A stretch of DNA of 64,000 nucleotides. Source: Methanoregulaceae archaeon UXB-2016 (GTDB taxonomy: Archaea > Halobacteriota > Methanomicrobia > Methanomicrobiales > Methanospirillaceae). A program made the position numbers and the translations under genes. The stretch covers positions 1 to 64,000 of the forward strand of contig SISS01000029.1 in NCBI GenBank assembly GCA_004332335.1. Reading direction: 5' to 3'. The notes below the pieces were generated by a model. The model was not told the origin of the DNA and made no database searches. It saw only the letters and a list, made by a program, of their open reading frames with translations. Position 1 is the first letter of the stretch. Each line of letters opens with the position of its first letter. Below are positions 39,910 through 47,987 of the stretch, piece by piece.

Positions 39910-40899
39910 ATGGCAACCTATGGTATCGAATTCGTTCCTGGAAATGTCAACGTCAAGCAGGTCGTGAACTACTGCAAGCTCGCCGAGTCGAAGGACATCG
40001 ACTACGCGTGGATCACGAACCACTACAACAACCGCCACTGCTACCCCGTCCTCGCCGCGATCGCGGAGGCGACCAAAACGATCAAGATGGGACCGGGCAT
40101 CATGAACGCGTTCACGGACACGCCGGCCGCGATGGCCTCGTTCGCCGCGACGCTCAACGAGATCTCGGACGGACGCGCCGTGCTCGGCATCGGACCAGGC
40201 GACCTGTCGACCCTCCCGAAGCTGAACATCCAGCCCGACAAGCCCGTCGCGCGCCTCAACGAGGCCGTCCAGGTGATCCGCAAGCTCCTGACCGGCGAGC
40301 AGGTCTCGACCCCCGAGATGGAGTTCTTCAAGTACGACGGTGCGAAGATGACCGGCGTCAGCCTCCCCGGCAAGAAGGGGATCCCGATCTACATCGGCGC
40401 CCAGGGCCCCAAGGTCCTCGAGCTCGCCGGGACGATCGGTGACGGCGCGCTGATCAACGCCTCGAACCCCAAGGACTTCGAGGTCGCCATCCCGATCATC
40501 AAGGCCGCGACCGACAAGGTCGGCAAGAAGGGCTTCGACATCGGCGCGTACACCGCGATGTCGATCGACAAGTCGGAGAAGAAGGCCCGCAACGCCGCGA
40601 AGATCGTGGCCGCGTTCATCGCCGCCGGCTCGCCCGAGCCCCTGCTCACCCGCCACGGCCTCGACCTCGACAACGTCGCGAAGATCAAGGCCGCCCTCGG
40701 CAAGTTCGACTTCAAGACGGTCGGCGAGCTCGTGGGTGACAAGGAGATCGACGCGTTCACGATCGCCGGTACCCCCGAGATGGTCAAGGAGAAGTGCGCA
40801 GCCCTCGAGGCCTCCGGCGTTACGCAGATCATCTTCGGCTCGCCGCTCGGGCCGAACATGACCGACTCGATCCGCCTGCTCGGCAAGTACATCGTCTGA
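39910..40899 (+). CDS. mer: F420-dependent methylene-tetrahydromethanopterin reductase
   Basis: The 329-residue protein is a bacterial-luciferase-type TIM barrel with Tyr-Gly-Ile-Glu-Phe-Val-Pro at the start, Trp-Ile-Thr-Asn-His-Tyr-Asn-Asn-Arg, and Gly-Pro-Gly-Asp, all typical of Mer. It reduces methylene-H4MPT to methyl-H4MPT with reduced F420, the penultimate step before methyl transfer to coenzyme M. Codon use is strongly C-ending, in keeping with high expression. A T-rich stretch (40921-40926) follows. Confidence 0.97.
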   Translation: MATYGIEFVPGNVNVKQVVNYCKLAESKDIDYAWITNHYNNRHCYPVLAAIAEATKTIKMGPGIMNAFTDTPAAMASFAATLNEISDGRAVLGIGPGDLSTLPKLNIQPDKPVARLNEAVQVIRKLLTGEQVSTPEMEFFKYDGAKMTGVSLPGKKGIPIYIGAQGPKVLELAGTIGDGALINASNPKDFEVAIPIIKAATDKVGKKGFDIGAYTAMSIDKSEKKARNAAKIVAAFIAAGSPEPLLTRHGLDLDNVAKIKAALGKFDFKTVGELVGDKEIDAFTIAGTPEMVKEKCAALEASGVTQIIFGSPLGPNMTDSIRLLGKYIV

Positions 40900-40933
40900 G
40901 CTCCGATAATTTCCCATCCCTTTTTTCCAAGCG

Positions 40934-40941
40934 TTTATATC
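40934..40941 (+). promoter_or_regulatory. TATA box of the GalT-like gene
   Basis: GTTTATATC lies about 30 bp before ATG 40968, just behind the T-tract that ends mer. It shows the GalT-like gene has its own promoter. Confidence 0.55.
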
Positions 40942-40967
40942 ATCACCTCCCGTAGCTTCGACGGTCC

Positions 40968-41891
40968 ATGTTCGTGATCGAGCGCGTCCAGGGCGGTGAC
41001 CACCCGATCGAGTACCGGCGCGAACGCCTGACCGGTCTCTCGTGCACGATCAGCCCGGCACGGCTCTCCCGCGGCCTCAACCACCCGCCGATGCCGGTCG
41101 CGGAGCCGGGCGACTGCCCGTTCTGCAGCGACCGGATCGAACGCGAGACCCCGACCTTCCCGGACGGCACCCGGATCCGGCGGGGCGAGTCGATCACGTT
41201 CCCGAACCTCTATCCCTTCGCCCCCCGCCACACGGTCGCGGTGATCACCCGGGCCCACGTATGCGAACGTTTCGAGCCCGCCCAGCTCGCGGACGCGTTC
41301 GCCGGCCTGGCAGAGTCCCTTCGCGGTGCCCGGGAGTACGCCTCGATCAACTGGAACTACCTCCACTCGGCCGGCGCCTCGCTCGACCACCCCCATCTTC
41401 AGGGGCTCGTCACGCCGCACCCCTCGCGTCTGCAGGCCCTGCACCTCTCCGGTTCGGCCCGGTACCTCTCCCGGACCGGGCGGTCGTACCGGGAGGCGCT
41501 GTGCGAGCACGAACGGCCCACGGACCGCTATCTCTTCGGTGACGAGGTCCCCTTCCTGGCCTCGGCCGTCCCGATCGGCGAACGCGAGATCCGGGCGTTC
41601 CTCCCTGTCGGATCCCTCGAGGAGGCCGAGCCCTACTTCGAGCTCCTCACCTCCGGCCTCTGCCGGGTGCTCGACCTCTACCGCAGGCTCGGCTCGCATG
41701 CGTTCAACCTCGCCTGCTTCTTCGGCCGGCCGGGGCGGGACCGGGGGTTCTCGGCCTTCTGCTCGATCATCTCCCGGATCAACCCGAACGCGGCCTCGAT
41801 CTCGGACTCGGCCTTCATGGAGCGGCTTCACCAGCAGCCGGTCATAATGACGCTCCCCGAGGAGCTCGGTCGCTGCAGCCGCAGCGAATAA
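40968..41891 (+). CDS. GalT-like HIT-superfamily nucleotidyltransferase
   Basis: The 307-residue protein has Cys-Pro-Phe-Cys (zinc site) near residue 50 and the catalytic triad-like Asp-His-Pro-His-Leu-Gln near residue 140 seen in galactose-1-phosphate uridylyltransferases. The second half (Glu-Val-Pro-Phe-Leu-Ala, Phe-Leu-Pro-Val-Gly) matches the duplicated GalT fold. Real substrate in methanogens is not settled. It lies between mer and mtd but on an independent promoter. Confidence 0.85.
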   Translation: MFVIERVQGGDHPIEYRRERLTGLSCTISPARLSRGLNHPPMPVAEPGDCPFCSDRIERETPTFPDGTRIRRGESITFPNLYPFAPRHTVAVITRAHVCERFEPAQLADAFAGLAESLRGAREYASINWNYLHSAGASLDHPHLQGLVTPHPSRLQALHLSGSARYLSRTGRSYREALCEHERPTDRYLFGDEVPFLASAVPIGEREIRAFLPVGSLEEAEPYFELLTSGLCRVLDLYRRLGSHAFNLACFFGRPGRDRGFSAFCSIISRINPNAASISDSAFMERLHQQPVIMTLPEELGRCSRSE

Positions 41892-41912
41892 TAAAAAAAG
41901 TGTGGGTTGGTG

Positions 41913-42752
41913 TTACTCGGGCTTCGAGACCAGCGTGGTCTTGGAGACGATCATGCCGTCCTTCTTGTGGGGCTTGCGGACGACCCCGTCGCCGGCCTTC
42001 TCGATCTCACGGGCCTCGTCGCAGAGGGCGGTGGCCGCACGCATCATCTCGTGAGCGGATGCGACGATCGGGATGTACTTCTCCCACTCCTTGGTCATGA
42101 AGCAGCCCTTGACGTTGACCATCGCGACCGCCGAGGCGATCTCGTAGGCCGCACGGGCCTTCGCGAGCGCGTAGGGGTTCGAAAACTCGCCGTCGACGGC
42201 CTTGTCCGAGGTCATGACGACCTTCGGGAGCGCGAGCTGCTCGCCCTTCTGCCCGGCCTTGACCTGGTCGATCACCTTGTCGAGCTCCTGCTGCATCTTC
42301 CGGAACGCACCGGTGATGGAGAGGACCTTGACCAGGTTTCCGTTGTAGTCGGCCATCTCGATGGGGTCGAGGAACTCGCGGCGAGCGCCGATCATCGCGT
42401 CGGCCTTCATGATGATGTAGCCGAACTTGCTCTCCTTGAGCTCGGCCCACTCCTTCTTCGTGGTCACATCGTCCGTGATCACGACGACCGGGATGCCGGC
42501 CGCGGCGAGCGCGTCACGGGCTCCGGTGGGTCCGGGGAGGACGCCGTTCGGCGAGACGACGACACAGAAGTCGGGGCCCCAGGCCTTCAGGGTGGAGACG
42601 ACGCGGTCGACGTCCTCGACCTCGAGCTTCGTGCCGGACGTGGCCATGAAGGTCTGCATGTCTGCACGGTCTGCACGCTCGTCGAGAAGGAGTTCGGCCA
42701 TGACGCCGGATGCGATATTGCCGAGTTTTGCAATGCCTACTTTAACAACCAT
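41913..42752 (-). CDS. mtd: F420-dependent methylene-tetrahydromethanopterin dehydrogenase
   Basis: The 279-residue protein starts [13 protein letters not shown], the conserved Mtd N-terminus, and includes Pro-Asn-Gly-Val-Leu-Pro-Gly-Pro and Ile-Met-Lys-Ala-Asp. It oxidises or reduces methylene/methenyl-H4MPT with F420. GAGGTGA sits 6 bases before the ATG, and a TATA box lies at 42795-42805. Convergent with the GalT-like gene. Confidence 0.97.
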   Translation of the reverse strand: MVVKVGIAKLGNIASGVMAELLLDERADRADMQTFMATSGTKLEVEDVDRVVSTLKAWGPDFCVVVSPNGVLPGPTGARDALAAAGIPVVVITDDVTTKKEWAELKESKFGYIIMKADAMIGARREFLDPIEMADYNGNLVKVLSITGAFRKMQQELDKVIDQVKAGQKGEQLALPKVVMTSDKAVDGEFSNPYALAKARAAYEIASAVAMVNVKGCFMTKEWEKYIPIVASAHEMMRAATALCDEAREIEKAGDGVVRKPHKKDGMIVSKTTLVSKPE

Positions 42753-42794
42753 TCAGTTCACCTCTGTTGATAGCTAGGTAGTTTTCATCAAAAC

Positions 42795-42805
42795 TGATAA
42801 AAAGG
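42795..42805 (-). promoter_or_regulatory. TATA box of mtd
   Basis: The minus strand reads CCTTTTTATCA, about 48 bp before the mtd start; it leaves a short leader with a good GAGGTGA site (42759-42766). Confidence 0.55.
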
Positions 42806-42900
42806 TTGCGTTTTCTCTTTCCGGGGCCGGGACAATCTCTGGACGCCAGAACGGCGGTCAATCTCTCCATCTCTATTCACGGTCGGGTTAAGGAGAAGTG

Positions 42901-42906
42901 TTTAAG
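42901..42906 (+). promoter_or_regulatory. TATA box deciding the Tfx start
   Basis: TTTAAG is centred ~27 bp before ATG 42931, which argues for a leaderless transcript and against the start at 42898 in the same frame. Confidence 0.55.
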
Positions 42907-42930
42907 TTTTATGGCCGCGACCACTCTGGT

Positions 42931-43335
42931 ATGAAGGAAGGGCTCCTGACCGATCGGCAGAAAGAGGTGCTGCGCCACCGCAGGCAGGGGTTGACCCAGC
43001 AGCAGATCGCCGATATTATCGGGACGTCGAAGGCGAATGTCTGCACCATCGAGAAGTCGGCGATCGAGAATGTCCGCCGGGCGCGTGAGACCCTCCAGTT
43101 CATGTATACGCTCGACGCCCGGTTTCTCTGCGAGATCTCGTCCGGGGCCGACCTCCTCGTCGTGCCCGACCAGATCTTCCGGGAGGCCAGCGCACGGGGA
43201 GTCAAGGTCCGGTACGACACGATCGGCCTGATCAACCGTCTCCGCGAGAGCCTGCCCGAGCATCTCCAGGCCCGGTTCGTGAAGGACGAGATCCAGGTCT
43301 ACCTGAACGACGACGGCGAGGTCTACTTCGAATAA
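42931..43335 (+). CDS. Tfx-family DNA-binding transcriptional regulator
   Basis: The 134-residue protein has an N-terminal helix-turn-helix (Leu-Thr-Asp-Arg-Gln-Lys-Glu-Val-Leu, Leu-Thr-Gln-Gln-Gln-Ile-Ala-Asp-Ile, Ser-Lys-Ala-Asn-Val) and an acidic C-terminal domain, as in Tfx, which in Methanothermobacter binds the molybdenum formylmethanofuran dehydrogenase promoter. It is divergent from mtd with ~178 bp between the starts, so it may control mtd, but no target site is recognised. Confidence 0.85.
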   Translation: MKEGLLTDRQKEVLRHRRQGLTQQQIADIIGTSKANVCTIEKSAIENVRRARETLQFMYTLDARFLCEISSGADLLVVPDQIFREASARGVKVRYDTIGLINRLRESLPEHLQARFVKDEIQVYLNDDGEVYFE

Positions 43336-43360
43336 TCGACGGCCCGGGCTCCGGGAAAAG

Positions 43361-43432
43361 TGGACCCGACGGGATTTGAACCCGTGGCCTTCGCGTTGCA
43401 AACGCGACGATCTACCCCTGATCTACGAGCCC
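43361..43432 (-). tRNA. tRNA-Ala (anticodon TGC)
   Basis: The 72-nt cloverleaf has acceptor GGGCTCG/CGGGTCC, anticodon stem TCGCG/CGCGA around TTTGCAA (anticodon TGC), and T-loop TTCAAAT. CCA is not encoded. Confidence 0.92.
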
Positions 43433-43479
43433 GCGGTTGATGGTGTGGAGGTGAATACTTCTCTCAAACGAGAGCAGAA

Positions 43480-43551
43480 TGGACTCGACGGGATTTGAAC
43501 CCGTGGCCTCTACGTTGCGAACGTAGCGATCTACCCCTGATCTACGAGCCC
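43480..43551 (-). tRNA. tRNA-Ala (anticodon CGC)
   Basis: Nearly the same body as the neighbouring Ala tRNA; anticodon stem CTACG/CGTAG around TTCGCAA (anticodon CGC). Acceptor GGGCTCG/CGAGTCC. It begins 15 bp after the tfb stop, so it may be processed from a common transcript. Confidence 0.92.
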
Positions 43552-43566
43552 ACAAAAAATTTGTGG

Positions 43567-44571
43567 TCAGAGAATAATCTCGATATCTAATTTCTCTGCC
43601 AGTTCCTTATATCGGTTCCGGATCGTGACCTCGGTCACGCCGGCGACCTCGGCCACCTCGCGCTGGGTGCGGCGCTCCCCGCCCAGGATCGACGAGATGT
43701 AAATGGCGGCCGCTGCGACGCCCGTTGGGCCTCTGCCGCTTGTTAATTCGCGTTCGGCCGCCTGGCGGAGGATCTCGACCGCCCGGCTCTGCACCTCGCC
43801 CTTCAGAGTGAGCCCGGAGCAGAAGCGCGGTACATAATCGATCGGAGAGGTCGGCAGGAGCTTCAGGCCGAGCTCGCGCGAGATGAACCGGTAGGTCCGC
43901 CCGATCTCCTTTCGGCTGACCCGGGAGACCTCGGCGATCTCGTCGAGCGTCCGCGGGACGCTGCACTGCCGGCAGGCGGCGTAGAGCGCGGCCGCGGCCA
44001 CGCCCTCGATCGACCGTCCCCGGATCAGGTTCTTGTCGACCGCGTCGCGGTAGACGACCGCGGCCGTCTCGCGGACGTTCCGCGGCAGCCCGAGGGCCGA
44101 GGCCATCCGGTCGAGTTCCGAGAGTGCGAAGGCGAGGTTCCGCTCGGTCGCGTTCGAGACCCGGATCCGCCGCTGCCACTTCCGGAGCCGGTAGAGCTGC
44201 GCACGGTTCTTCGAGGAGATCGCACGACCGTAGCTGTCCCGGTTCCGCCAGTCGATCATGGTCGAGAGGCCCTTGTCGTGGATCGTGAAGGTCATCGGAG
44301 CGCCGACACGCGACCGCTTCATCCGCTGGTCGTGGTCGAAGGCCCGCCACTCGGGGCCGCGGTCGATGAAGTCGTCGTCGATGACGAGGCCGCAGTTCTG
44401 GCAGACGAGCTCGGCACGCTCGTAATCGTGGACGAGCTGCCGGCTCTTGCACTCGGGGCAGACCGTCTCGGTGTGCTCCTCGGTCTTTCGCTCGCGCTCA
44501 ACGACGCGGCTCCGGTTACGGAAGGCCTCGCGCTGACTCTGGAGTATACGAAGTTTCTCTATCTCCTGCAT
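43567..44571 (-). CDS. tfb: Transcription initiation factor TFB
   Basis: The 334-residue protein has a zinc ribbon (Cys-Pro-Glu-Cys ... Cys-Gln-Asn-Cys, residues ~38-60), the B-reader region with Glu-Trp-Arg-Ala-Phe, and two cyclin-like repeats with [10 protein letters not shown] and [10 protein letters not shown]. It binds TBP-DNA and recruits RNA polymerase. It lies 13 bp after gar1. Confidence 0.96.
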   Translation of the reverse strand: MQEIEKLRILQSQREAFRNRSRVVERERKTEEHTETVCPECKSRQLVHDYERAELVCQNCGLVIDDDFIDRGPEWRAFDHDQRMKRSRVGAPMTFTIHDKGLSTMIDWRNRDSYGRAISSKNRAQLYRLRKWQRRIRVSNATERNLAFALSELDRMASALGLPRNVRETAAVVYRDAVDKNLIRGRSIEGVAAAALYAACRQCSVPRTLDEIAEVSRVSRKEIGRTYRFISRELGLKLLPTSPIDYVPRFCSGLTLKGEVQSRAVEILRQAAERELTSGRGPTGVAAAAIYISSILGGERRTQREVAEVAGVTEVTIRNRYKELAEKLDIEIIL

Positions 44572-44584
44572 ATCTGGATGACAC

Positions 44585-44812
44585 CTATGACCTGGTGAAT
44601 ATCTTCTCGCCGACCGGCTGCTCGCACCGGCCGTGGCACAGGACCGCGGCGTACGGACTCTTTACATTTCCGAAGAGGTCCACGATCCGGCCCACGGGAC
44701 GATGACGCCGGTCGACGACCGTCGCATAGAGGGCGGGGAGCTGCGCCGCGTCCACCGTGACGATCAGCATCCGCTGCCCACATACGTGTACGATACGTCC
44801 CACCGTCTTCAT
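44585..44812 (-). CDS. gar1: Gar1-like H/ACA RNP protein
   Basis: The 75-residue protein has the Gar1 beta-barrel pattern: an N-terminal strand (Val-Gly-Arg-Ile-Val-His-Val), Val-Val-Asp-Arg-Arg, Val-Gly-Arg-Ile-Val-Asp-Leu-Phe-Gly, and Pro-Tyr-Ala-Ala-Val. Together with Cbf5, Nop10 and L7Ae it guides rRNA pseudouridylation. A TATA box AAATATATAC at 44855-44864 (minus) precedes it. gar1-tfb pairing is common in euryarchaea. Confidence 0.88.
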   Translation of the reverse strand: MKTVGRIVHVCGQRMLIVTVDAAQLPALYATVVDRRHRPVGRIVDLFGNVKSPYAAVLCHGRCEQPVGEKIFTRS

Positions 44813-44906
44813 CGCTCTCTCAAACCGGCAACATGGAAGAATCTTTGCCGCAATGTATATATTTGTCGCTGTGTTGTATATAACCTTTGGGGCAATATTG
44901 ATATGA

Positions 44907-45554
44907 TCAGCTGGATCTGAGCCATTCTGCGATATTTAAATCGATGACCTCGCGGGTCGCACGCGGATCAAGCCCGGCACCGCGCACGACGAGCTCCCGC
45001 GCGCTCGCGGTCATCAGGTCGTGCGGTGCGTGGGCGTCTGAGCTGACCACGAGCCGGCACCCGGCCGCCAGGGCGATGCGGGCCACGTGGCCGTTCGTCC
45101 GGTTGTGGCCGCCCCGGCTCGTCAGCTCGAGTGCGATCCCGTGGTCGGCCGCCGCCTTCGCGTCCTCTCGGGCGATCAGGCCCGGGTGGGCGAGGACGTC
45201 CACATGGTCGGAGGTGCAGGCCGCACGGTTCGTCCCAGGCGCGACCGGCTCAACCGGGCTCTCGCCATGCACCACGATGAACGCGGCCCCTTCGGCCCGG
45301 GCCCGCCCGGCAAGCCGATCGATCTCCTCGGGCGGGACGTGGGTCAGCTCGACGCCGGGATAGAACCTGACGCCGAAGTGTGCGGCCGAGGCCCGGACCG
45401 CATCGGCCGTCTCGAGCACCAGCGGCCGGCTCGAACTGTCGACATGGTCGGCGATTCCGACCTCGTCGTATCCGAGCACGGCCATCCGGCGGATCAGCTC
45501 GAGCGGCAGGAGCTCGCCGTCCGATCGGAGCGTATGCGTGTGCAGGTCGTACAT
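44907..45554 (-). CDS. PHP-domain phosphoesterase
   Basis: The 215-residue protein starts at ATG 45554 with Met-Tyr-Asp-Leu-His-Thr-His-Thr, motif I of PHP phosphoesterases, then Asp-His in Ile-Ala-Asp-His-Val-Asp, His in Val-Val-His-Gly-Glu, and His/Asp near the end (Ser-Ser-Asp-Ala-His). It could be a histidinol phosphatase or another phosphoesterase. It is 7 bp after srp19. Confidence 0.88.
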   Translation of the reverse strand: MYDLHTHTLRSDGELLPLELIRRMAVLGYDEVGIADHVDSSSRPLVLETADAVRASAAHFGVRFYPGVELTHVPPEEIDRLAGRARAEGAAFIVVHGESPVEPVAPGTNRAACTSDHVDVLAHPGLIAREDAKAAADHGIALELTSRGGHNRTNGHVARIALAAGCRLVVSSDAHAPHDLMTASARELVVRGAGLDPRATREVIDLNIAEWLRSS

Positions 45555-45561
45555 GCCGGCT

Positions 45562-45834
45562 CTACTTCTTCGGCTCGAGCGCGGCCCCGACGCGGCGGAG
45601 GAGGCGCTCCTTCGACTCGGACCAGGCGACGACCGCCCGGCCGTCGCGGCGGTGCCAGTACGACGGGTGGGAGCCCGCCTCGACACGGTACGGGAGCCCG
45701 GTCTTCTTGAGCGCCCGCTCGAGGTCCTGCATGTTCACGCCCTTCTGGGCGAGCCCGAGCGGGACTCGGCGGCCCTGCTCTCGCCCGAGAGCCGCATTGA
45801 AGTAGCAGGGGTAGAGGATCCGGTCCTTCTCCAT
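45562..45834 (-). CDS. srp19: Signal recognition particle protein SRP19
   Basis: The 90-residue protein begins Met-Glu-Lys-Asp-Arg-Ile-Leu-Tyr-Pro-Cys-Tyr-Phe-Asn and has Gly-Arg-Arg-Val-Pro and Val-Glu-Ala-Gly-Ser-His-Pro, the SRP19 signature region for 7S RNA binding. The start is ATG 45834; the longer frame upstream is antisense to hypB. It assembles SRP with SRP54. Confidence 0.92.
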   Translation of the reverse strand: MEKDRILYPCYFNAALGREQGRRVPLGLAQKGVNMQDLERALKKTGLPYRVEAGSHPSYWHRRDGRAVVAWSESKERLLRRVGAALEPKK

Positions 45835-45856
45835 CGGATCAGAGTTGGCAGGTGAA

Positions 45857-45864
45857 CCTATAAA
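45857..45864 (+). promoter_or_regulatory. TATA box deciding the hypB start
   Basis: CCTATAAA is centred about 28 bp before ATG 45889, supporting a leaderless start there rather than ATG 45874. Confidence 0.55.
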
Positions 45865-45888
45865 CAGTGCGGCATGATAGTACTCCTG

Positions 45889-46536
45889 ATGCACCAGATC
45901 GACGTCCGGATCGAGAAGGATCTCTATGCGGCGAACGACGCGCTTGCGGCCGAGAACGCAGCCCGGCTCGCCGCCCACGGCGTGCTCGGGATCGATCTGC
46001 TCGGCGCGATCGGCTCGGGCAAGACGGCCCTGGTCGAGCGGCTCGCGCCCCTGCTCGCGGCGCAGGGGAAGCGGGCCGGGGCGATCGCCGGGGACGTCTA
46101 CGGCGATGACGACTTCCGGCGGATCGCCGCCCTCGGGATCCCGGCCGTCAATGCCAACACGGGCAAGGAGTGCCACCTCGATGCCCACCTCGTCGACCAC
46201 GCCCTCGACAGCCTCCCGCTCGACAGCGTCGACGTACTCTTCATCGAGAACGTCGGGAACATGGTCTGCCCGACCGATTTCGCGCTCGGTGCCTCGAAGC
46301 GGGTGGTCGTGGTCTCGTCCACCGAGGGCGACGACGTCGTGAACAAGCACCCGATGATGTTCCGCTCCTGCTCGATCGGCGTGATCAACAAGGTGGACCT
46401 CGCGCCGTTCGTGGGGGCCGACCTGGACCGGATGGAGCGGGACATGCGCCGGTACAACCCGTCCATCCAGGTCTTCCGGACCAATCTGAAGACCGGTGAG
46501 GGCACGGTGCCCCTGCTCGAGGCCCTGCTCGCGTGA
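45889..46536 (+). CDS. hypB: Hydrogenase nickel-insertion GTPase HypB
   Basis: The 215-residue protein has Walker A Gly-Ala-Ile-Gly-Ser-Gly-Lys-Thr-Ala, Gly-Asp-Val-Tyr-Gly-Asp-Asp-Asp, the Cys-His metal site in Gly-Lys-Glu-Cys-His-Leu, and the Asn-Lys-Val-Asp G4 motif. There is no N-terminal His-rich nickel store. It loads nickel with HypA into NiFe-hydrogenases (Frh, Mvh, Ech-type). Its HypA partner is not in the window. Confidence 0.92.
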   Translation: MHQIDVRIEKDLYAANDALAAENAARLAAHGVLGIDLLGAIGSGKTALVERLAPLLAAQGKRAGAIAGDVYGDDDFRRIAALGIPAVNANTGKECHLDAHLVDHALDSLPLDSVDVLFIENVGNMVCPTDFALGASKRVVVVSSTEGDDVVNKHPMMFRSCSIGVINKVDLAPFVGADLDRMERDMRRYNPSIQVFRTNLKTGEGTVPLLEALLA

Positions 46537-46563
46537 TCCGCGGGGTTAAATAACGTTGAAAGG

Positions 46564-46571
46564 AATATATA
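46564..46571 (+). promoter_or_regulatory. TATA box of the S8e gene
   Basis: GAATATATAG lies about 44 bp before ATG 46611, immediately after the hypB stop, leaving a ~20-nt leader. Confidence 0.5.
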
Positions 46572-46610
46572 GAGCACTTCTGATTCTCGAACTGAATCGG
46601 GTGAACCCAC

Positions 46611-46988
46611 ATGCTCTGGCAAGGAAGATCTATCAGGAAGGTGACGGGCGGCCGGTATGCCCCCCTGCGCGGGAAGCGACGGACCGAGATCGGGCGCTCG
46701 CCCGCGGAGACGCACATCGGCGAGGACCGCCGGCGCGCGATCCGCACCTTTGGCGGCAACACGAAGATCCGGGCACTCCGGGCGACCTTTGCGAACGTGG
46801 CGAACCGGGCGACCGGGGCGGCACAGAAGGTGAAGATCGAGACAGTCGAGCGGAACTCCGCCAATCCGAACTTTGTTCGGCGGAACCTGCTGACCAAGGG
46901 CGCGATCATCCGGACCGAACTCGGCCCGGCTCGTATCGCCAGCCGCCCGGGTCAGGATGGCGTGATCAACGCGATCCTGCTCGAGTGA
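46611..46988 (+). CDS. rps8e: Ribosomal protein S8e
   Basis: The 125-residue protein starts Met-Leu-Trp-Gln-Gly-Arg-Ser and has Lys-Val-Thr-Gly-Gly-Arg, Arg-Lys-type basic patches, and Asn-Pro-Asn-Phe-Val-Arg-Arg-Asn, diagnostic of S8e. It is a small-subunit protein of archaea and eukaryotes. Its own TATA box lies after hypB. Confidence 0.95.
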   Translation: MLWQGRSIRKVTGGRYAPLRGKRRTEIGRSPAETHIGEDRRRAIRTFGGNTKIRALRATFANVANRATGAAQKVKIETVERNSANPNFVRRNLLTKGAIIRTELGPARIASRPGQDGVINAILLE

Positions 46989-47045
46989 TACGATACCCCT
47001 TTTTTAGCGCAGACCTCCCATTCTCCTGAGAGGAGGTCGGCCCCA

Positions 47046-47507
47046 ATGAGTCTCCGGATCACGGTTGCAGCGCCGTTTCGGCATCTGCATAAGGAGCGAC
47101 TGCAGCGGAGCGAGTTCGTCTTTTATCTCGCCATCGACCGGATGTGGGTGAGCCGCGACCAGGCGAACGCCCTGATCGACCTGGCAGTGGGGGAGGGGCT
47201 CCTCGAGGTGCAGGGCGGGCTCCTGGTGCCGCTCTATCCCGTGGAGGAGGTCACGATCCCCCTCGGGTACCGGCCCGGGGCGGAGGACCTCGAACGGCCC
47301 GATCCCGAACGGGTGCTGCTCGGCCGGATCGCGAGTGCGACCGGGCGGGACGAGCGGGAGGTCGCTGCCGAGGCGAACCTGCTCTCGACCGAGGGCTTCG
47401 ACGGCCAGCTCCGGTTCAGGGCGGCGCTGGTCCTGCTCGCACGCCGCCACGGGGTCCCGTTCGTCGACCTGCTCGCTCCGCTCCGGGAAGGACTGCTGAA
47501 CGAATAA
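47046..47507 (+). CDS. DUF2240 family protein
   Basis: The 153-residue protein begins Met-Ser-Leu-Arg-Ile-Thr-Val-Ala-Ala-Pro-Phe and contains the Arg-Ser-Glu-Phe-Val-Phe-Tyr-Leu segment of this archaeal family. A GAGGAGG site (47032-47038) lies 8 bases before the start. It looks like a winged helix at the N-terminus and a helical C-terminus (Val-Ala-Ala-Glu-Ala-Asn); function unknown. Often found near translation genes. Confidence 0.75.
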   Translation: MSLRITVAAPFRHLHKERLQRSEFVFYLAIDRMWVSRDQANALIDLAVGEGLLEVQGGLLVPLYPVEEVTIPLGYRPGAEDLERPDPERVLLGRIASATGRDEREVAAEANLLSTEGFDGQLRFRAALVLLARRHGVPFVDLLAPLREGLLNE

Positions 47508-47518
47508 AAAGGGGGAAG

Positions 47519-47914
47519 TTACTCGGCCGCGGCCGGTGCGGCGAGGAGGTCGTCGAGGGCCTTCTCGCCGTACTGGGTGACCTTGGCGTTGATCTGCACG
47601 AAGTCCTGCGTGATCTCGCTCCCACGGACCGCCTTGCGCGCCCGCTGCCCGTCCATGACGGGGTTGAAACCGACTCCGCCTGCCAGCAGGAGCCGCCGGC
47701 GACCTGCGCCGGGAAGTTCCTTCCGTGCGGGCGTGCCGTTCCGGTCGGACGCACCGGTGATTGCGACTCGATACCCGGGCAGACCGAGCGGGCTCGCGTC
47801 AACCTCGCCGCCGACCCGCTTTCCGATGAAGGCTCCGGCCGCCCCGCCGCTCGCGGTCATCTTATAAGAACGACCGGTCTTCGGGTCCGAGAGCACGACT
47901 TTAAAATCGACCAT
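47519..47914 (-). CDS. rps6e: Ribosomal protein S6e
   Basis: The 131-residue protein begins Met-Val-Asp-Phe-Lys-Val-Val and has Gly-Arg-Ser-Tyr, Ile-Gly-Lys-Arg-Val-Gly-Gly-Glu-Val, Gly-Tyr-Arg-Val-Ala-Ile-Thr-Gly-Ala-Ser-Asp. Start 47914 (the frame begins two codons earlier). It ends Ala-Pro-Ala-Ala-Ala-Glu and lies just downstream of infB on the same strand. Confidence 0.95.
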   Translation of the reverse strand: MVDFKVVLSDPKTGRSYKMTASGGAAGAFIGKRVGGEVDASPLGLPGYRVAITGASDRNGTPARKELPGAGRRRLLLAGGVGFNPVMDGQRARKAVRGSEITQDFVQINAKVTQYGEKALDDLLAAPAAAE

Positions 47915-47987
47915 ATCCAATCTCCACTAAGGCGAAGTACCCATAAATGTGGGTGGGCGGATTGATAAAGCTGCGGATCAGTCGGGC

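Noticed and set aside
43361-43551. Tandem repeat of unknown type
   Set aside because: The two similar 72-bp units are complete tRNA-Ala genes with different anticodons.
45835-46350. Extension of SRP19 into a 262-codon protein
   Set aside because: The extra part is antisense to hypB, and SRP19 has its usual length from 45834.
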